This document shows, piece by piece, positions 61,907-64,000 of a stretch of 64,000 nt of DNA (positions within the stretch are counted from its first letter, which is position 1; each line of letters starts with the position of its first letter). The notes beneath the pieces are model-generated. The model was given only the letters and a program-made list of their open reading frames with translations. It was not told the origin of the DNA and did no database searches. Origin of the DNA: Salarias fasciatus (Eukaryota; Chordata; Actinopteri; Blenniiformes; Blenniidae). A program made the position numbers and the translations under genes. The stretch spans positions 19,807,586 through 19,871,585 of the forward strand of contig NC_043751.1 of the NCBI RefSeq assembly GCF_902148845.1. The letters run 5' to 3'.

Positions 61907-62330
61907 CCTCAGCAGCCGCGCCGCTCACAGCCGCGGAACCGACACGGAATGTGGAGGGAGGCAGGTGGCAGGCAGTGCGGCGGCGATCTGGGGAGAGGGG
62001 GGGAGGTGTGAAACTGTCATCTGTCCCGGGGTGTAGTCAGGACACGCTCGCTGTTAACTGGCAGGTGGAGGAGAGACGACGAGACGGACCTCGGTCTCCG
62101 CAGCCCGGCGGGGGGGAAGAGAGGCGGCGCGCCCCGGCCGCAGGGCGCCCAGGGCCCGCAGAAGGGGAGCGCAGAGCCCCGGACTTCTCCACATCCAGGG
62201 TTTCTGACAGGATGCTGCAGCGCAACAGGTCCTCTGGGTCCATTAAAAGTTTGACTCTTTGTCACAAGACTGATAAAACTCAGTTTTCGGTGGAACGATG
62301 TAGTAATAAAATATTAAAGTGAGTGAAATA
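61800..62330. promoter_or_regulatory. CpG-rich lrrc61 promoter region
   Basis: GC- and CpG-rich sequence surrounding the lrrc61 first exon, with GGCGCGCCCCGGCCG and GCGGCGGCG blocks. It is probably the CpG-island promoter of lrrc61 and may act towards cib2 as well. The plus-strand open frame at 61,951-62,322 is a by-product of GC content. Confidence 0.5.
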
Positions 62331-62889
62331 ATGGGAATTATTCGCACAAATGTTGATGCCGAGTTCAAGTGTATTCCTTTCTGGCTGACAATCAACAAAA
62401 ATATATCTGAAAATGTTCAATGTGTATTTGTAAAGCACTTTTGAGCGATTATATGCTCAAATAATGGATCCGTTATTTGCGCAAAGATCCAGGGTTGCAC
62501 TGTGCTTAATACAAATTACCATGCAATAGATCTGGCATGTTTCTACTTGCGCAATCTATCGATGTTGCGCATTTTGTCAATTTTATACGGCTAGAATGTC
62601 CCTTAAGGCTGGATTATTTGGTAGAACACGCCCATCATCCAATACTGGACACCCACCTATCTAGACACGCACACTTACAGTATTTACAGGCACTTAGAAA
62701 TACACAAATAACACATATATCTATTTTATCATGAATAAAAATGGGAAGAAGTAATGAAACGATTATAATATTTAATAATAGGATCATGACATTCTTATAG
62801 TGTTGAAGGTCTGTATTTATTGGTAGCCCCGTCATCTTTACCAGCAGGCTGTGGTTGCTTTTATTTATTTATCTAGCAGAGCTCTCATT

Positions 62890-62935
<46 letters not shown>

Positions 62936-62994
62936 TGGATGATCAGGGAGAAGCAGATCAGTTTGCACTGCTCGGACTCCGCAGACTGCAGCCT

Positions 62995-63048
<54 letters not shown>
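62890..63048. repeat. (GT)n - spacer - (AC)n inverted microsatellites
   Basis: A (GT)n tract of about 48 bp with two interruptions (62,890-62,937) is followed, after about 60 bp of unique sequence, by an (AC)n tract of about 50 bp (62,999-63,048). The two tracts are complementary, so single-stranded DNA or RNA could fold into a stem of about 45 bp with a 60-nt loop. It lies 264 bp upstream of the cib2 ATG. Confidence 0.9.
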
Positions 63049-63050
<2 letters not shown>

Positions 63051-63311
63051 CCACACGGCTCCCGGAGGGCTGCAGGCTGCTCCTCCACTCTTCCTCCTCT
63101 TCCTCCTCCTGCTTGGAGGCATGCAGCATCCAGCCACGTTTGGCGGCCATGGCGGGAATGTGCTGGAAGGACAGCAGTGACCCTTTTTAACATTTTGCAG
63201 GACCGATCGAGTCATCCTGTGCGGAGACTTGGACTAAATGCCTCCCGTTGAGAAAAGGCTCCGGACGTCCAGTGCTGTGAATGTGTTCAAGCAGCCGAGA
63301 GCCTGGTTAAG

Positions 63312-63362
63312 ATGGGTAATAAACAAACGATCTTTACCGACGAGCAGCTGGATGCCTACCAG
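63312..63362 (+). CDS. cib2: CIB2 calcium- and integrin-binding protein, first coding exon
   Basis: Only the first 17 codons, MGNKQTIFTDEQLDAYQ, ending in phase 0 at CAG|GTGAGC. They match CIB2 (human MGNKQTIFTEEQLDNYQ). Gly2 is the family's N-myristoylation site. CIB2 is an EF-hand protein of hair-cell stereocilia needed for mechanotransduction; human mutations cause deafness. The EF-hands lie beyond the window's right edge, and 63,363-64,000 is intron 1 with no further recognisable exon. Adjacency to idh3a agrees with human 15q25. Confidence 0.9.
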
Positions 63363-64000
63363 GTGAGCCTGCATGTCACACCTGCACTGAAAAACATCAC
63401 ATTTACTGTAAGACTCAGCTCTGTCATGACATGTGAACTGCAAAGTCTGGCGATTTTTGAAACCAGTTATGGTATTTACATCCCCATCTGATCACACGAT
63501 GCTCAGTTTTTGATTTTCATGACTAATTCTGTCAATATGAGGAACTAGGAAGAGGGAAAAGGGGGCGATGTCTGAATCACCATGACTGGGAATTTCCCAC
63601 AGTGAAAATGGGAATTTTTTTAAAGCTTGCAGAGTCTAATATAAGATTATTCTATACAATCACATTTGTGCATCTATTGTATAAATACATTCTAATATTG
63701 TTATTAATATTCTAATCACATTTCAAGTGAAAATAACCAAACTGCTGAAAACAACAGTATTTAGTTGTAGAAGTGATGCTGAATGAAAATACTGATGTTA
63801 CGGGTGCCATTTAATCTCTCTGCTGGTTTATATGCTAATTGAGAATGTAATTTGCCACTAATCAGATGATTTTAGTGAGCAAACTGGACAGTCTTTGTTA
63901 TCATGTGTATGTGCCCAACTGGGAAATGGGATTTCCCAACTGGTAACTTTACCAGGTAACTTTTGTATCTCATTCATGTGCAGCTCGAACTCCGCCTTCA
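63363..64000 (+). other. cib2: cib2 intron 1 (partial)
   Basis: AT-rich sequence to the window end. The last 17 bp after a CAG do not continue as the expected DCTFF of CIB2 exon 2, so the next coding exon is outside the window. Confidence 0.7.

Noticed and set aside
61951-62322. 123-codon plus-strand ORF and overlapping minus-strand ORFs
   Set aside because: Arg/Gly/Pro-rich readings of the lrrc61 CpG island in several frames at once; a composition effect.
62851-63215. ORFs around the cib2 upstream microsatellites
   Set aside because: Translations of the GT/AC tracts; cib2 starts at 63,312 in a different context.

Overview
This window is a gene-dense stretch of a ray-finned fish (teleost) nuclear genome. 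All genes are spliced with GT-AG introns, many only 70-120 bp long. Vertebrate orthologues are recognisable at residue level, and the interspersed repeats are typical fish hAT-like and other DNA-transposon MITEs, a SINE/LINE-type tail and long (TG)n tracts. No bacterial, viral or plasmid feature was seen. Gene names rest on remembered family sequences and synteny, not on a search.

Layout. 1-16,378 is about 16 kb without a supportable gene, holding repeats and one GC-rich TATA-containing candidate promoter (5.4-5.9 kb). 16,379-34,697 (+) is trpm1 (melastatin), resolved into 27 coding exons totalling 1,691 codons, with a miR-204/211 hairpin in its sixth intron. 36,059-38,983 (-) is rab8b; 40,157-41,377 (+) rps27l; 41,925-45,434 (-) dnaja4; 46,022-46,491 (-) an unrecognised two-exon candidate for a small secreted protein; 47,888-51,995 (+) acsbg1; 52,857-57,050 (-) idh3a; 58,587-61,906 (-) lrrc61; and 63,312 onward (+) the first coding exon of cib2, whose remainder lies outside the window. 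Exon phases add up to uninterrupted reading frames of the expected family length in each complete recognised gene.

The established genes alternate in orientation (+ - + - + - - +). This gives head-to-head pairs (rab8b/rps27l, dnaja4/acsbg1, lrrc61/cib2) and tail-to-tail pairs whose poly(A) signals nearly touch or overlap (trpm1/rab8b, rps27l/dnaja4, acsbg1/idh3a). From memory, human orthologues of all but lrrc61 lie on chromosome 15 (TRPM1 at 15q13, RAB8B-RPS27L at 15q22, DNAJA4-ACSBG1-IDH3A-CIB2 at 15q25) with the same local order and orientation, so this is an ancient linkage block with lrrc61 intercalated. The genes do not form one pathway: they cover a retinal/melanocyte channel with its miRNA, vesicle traffic, a ribosomal protein, a heat-shock co-chaperone, fatty-acyl activation, the TCA cycle and hair-cell calcium sensing.

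The items most worth a second look are the unrecognised secreted-protein candidate, an in-frame cassette exon in idh3a, a weak trpm1 splice donor that could yield a channel-less short isoform, a trpm1 pore-loop microexon, the duplicated trpm1 tail motif, and the interlocking 3' ends.
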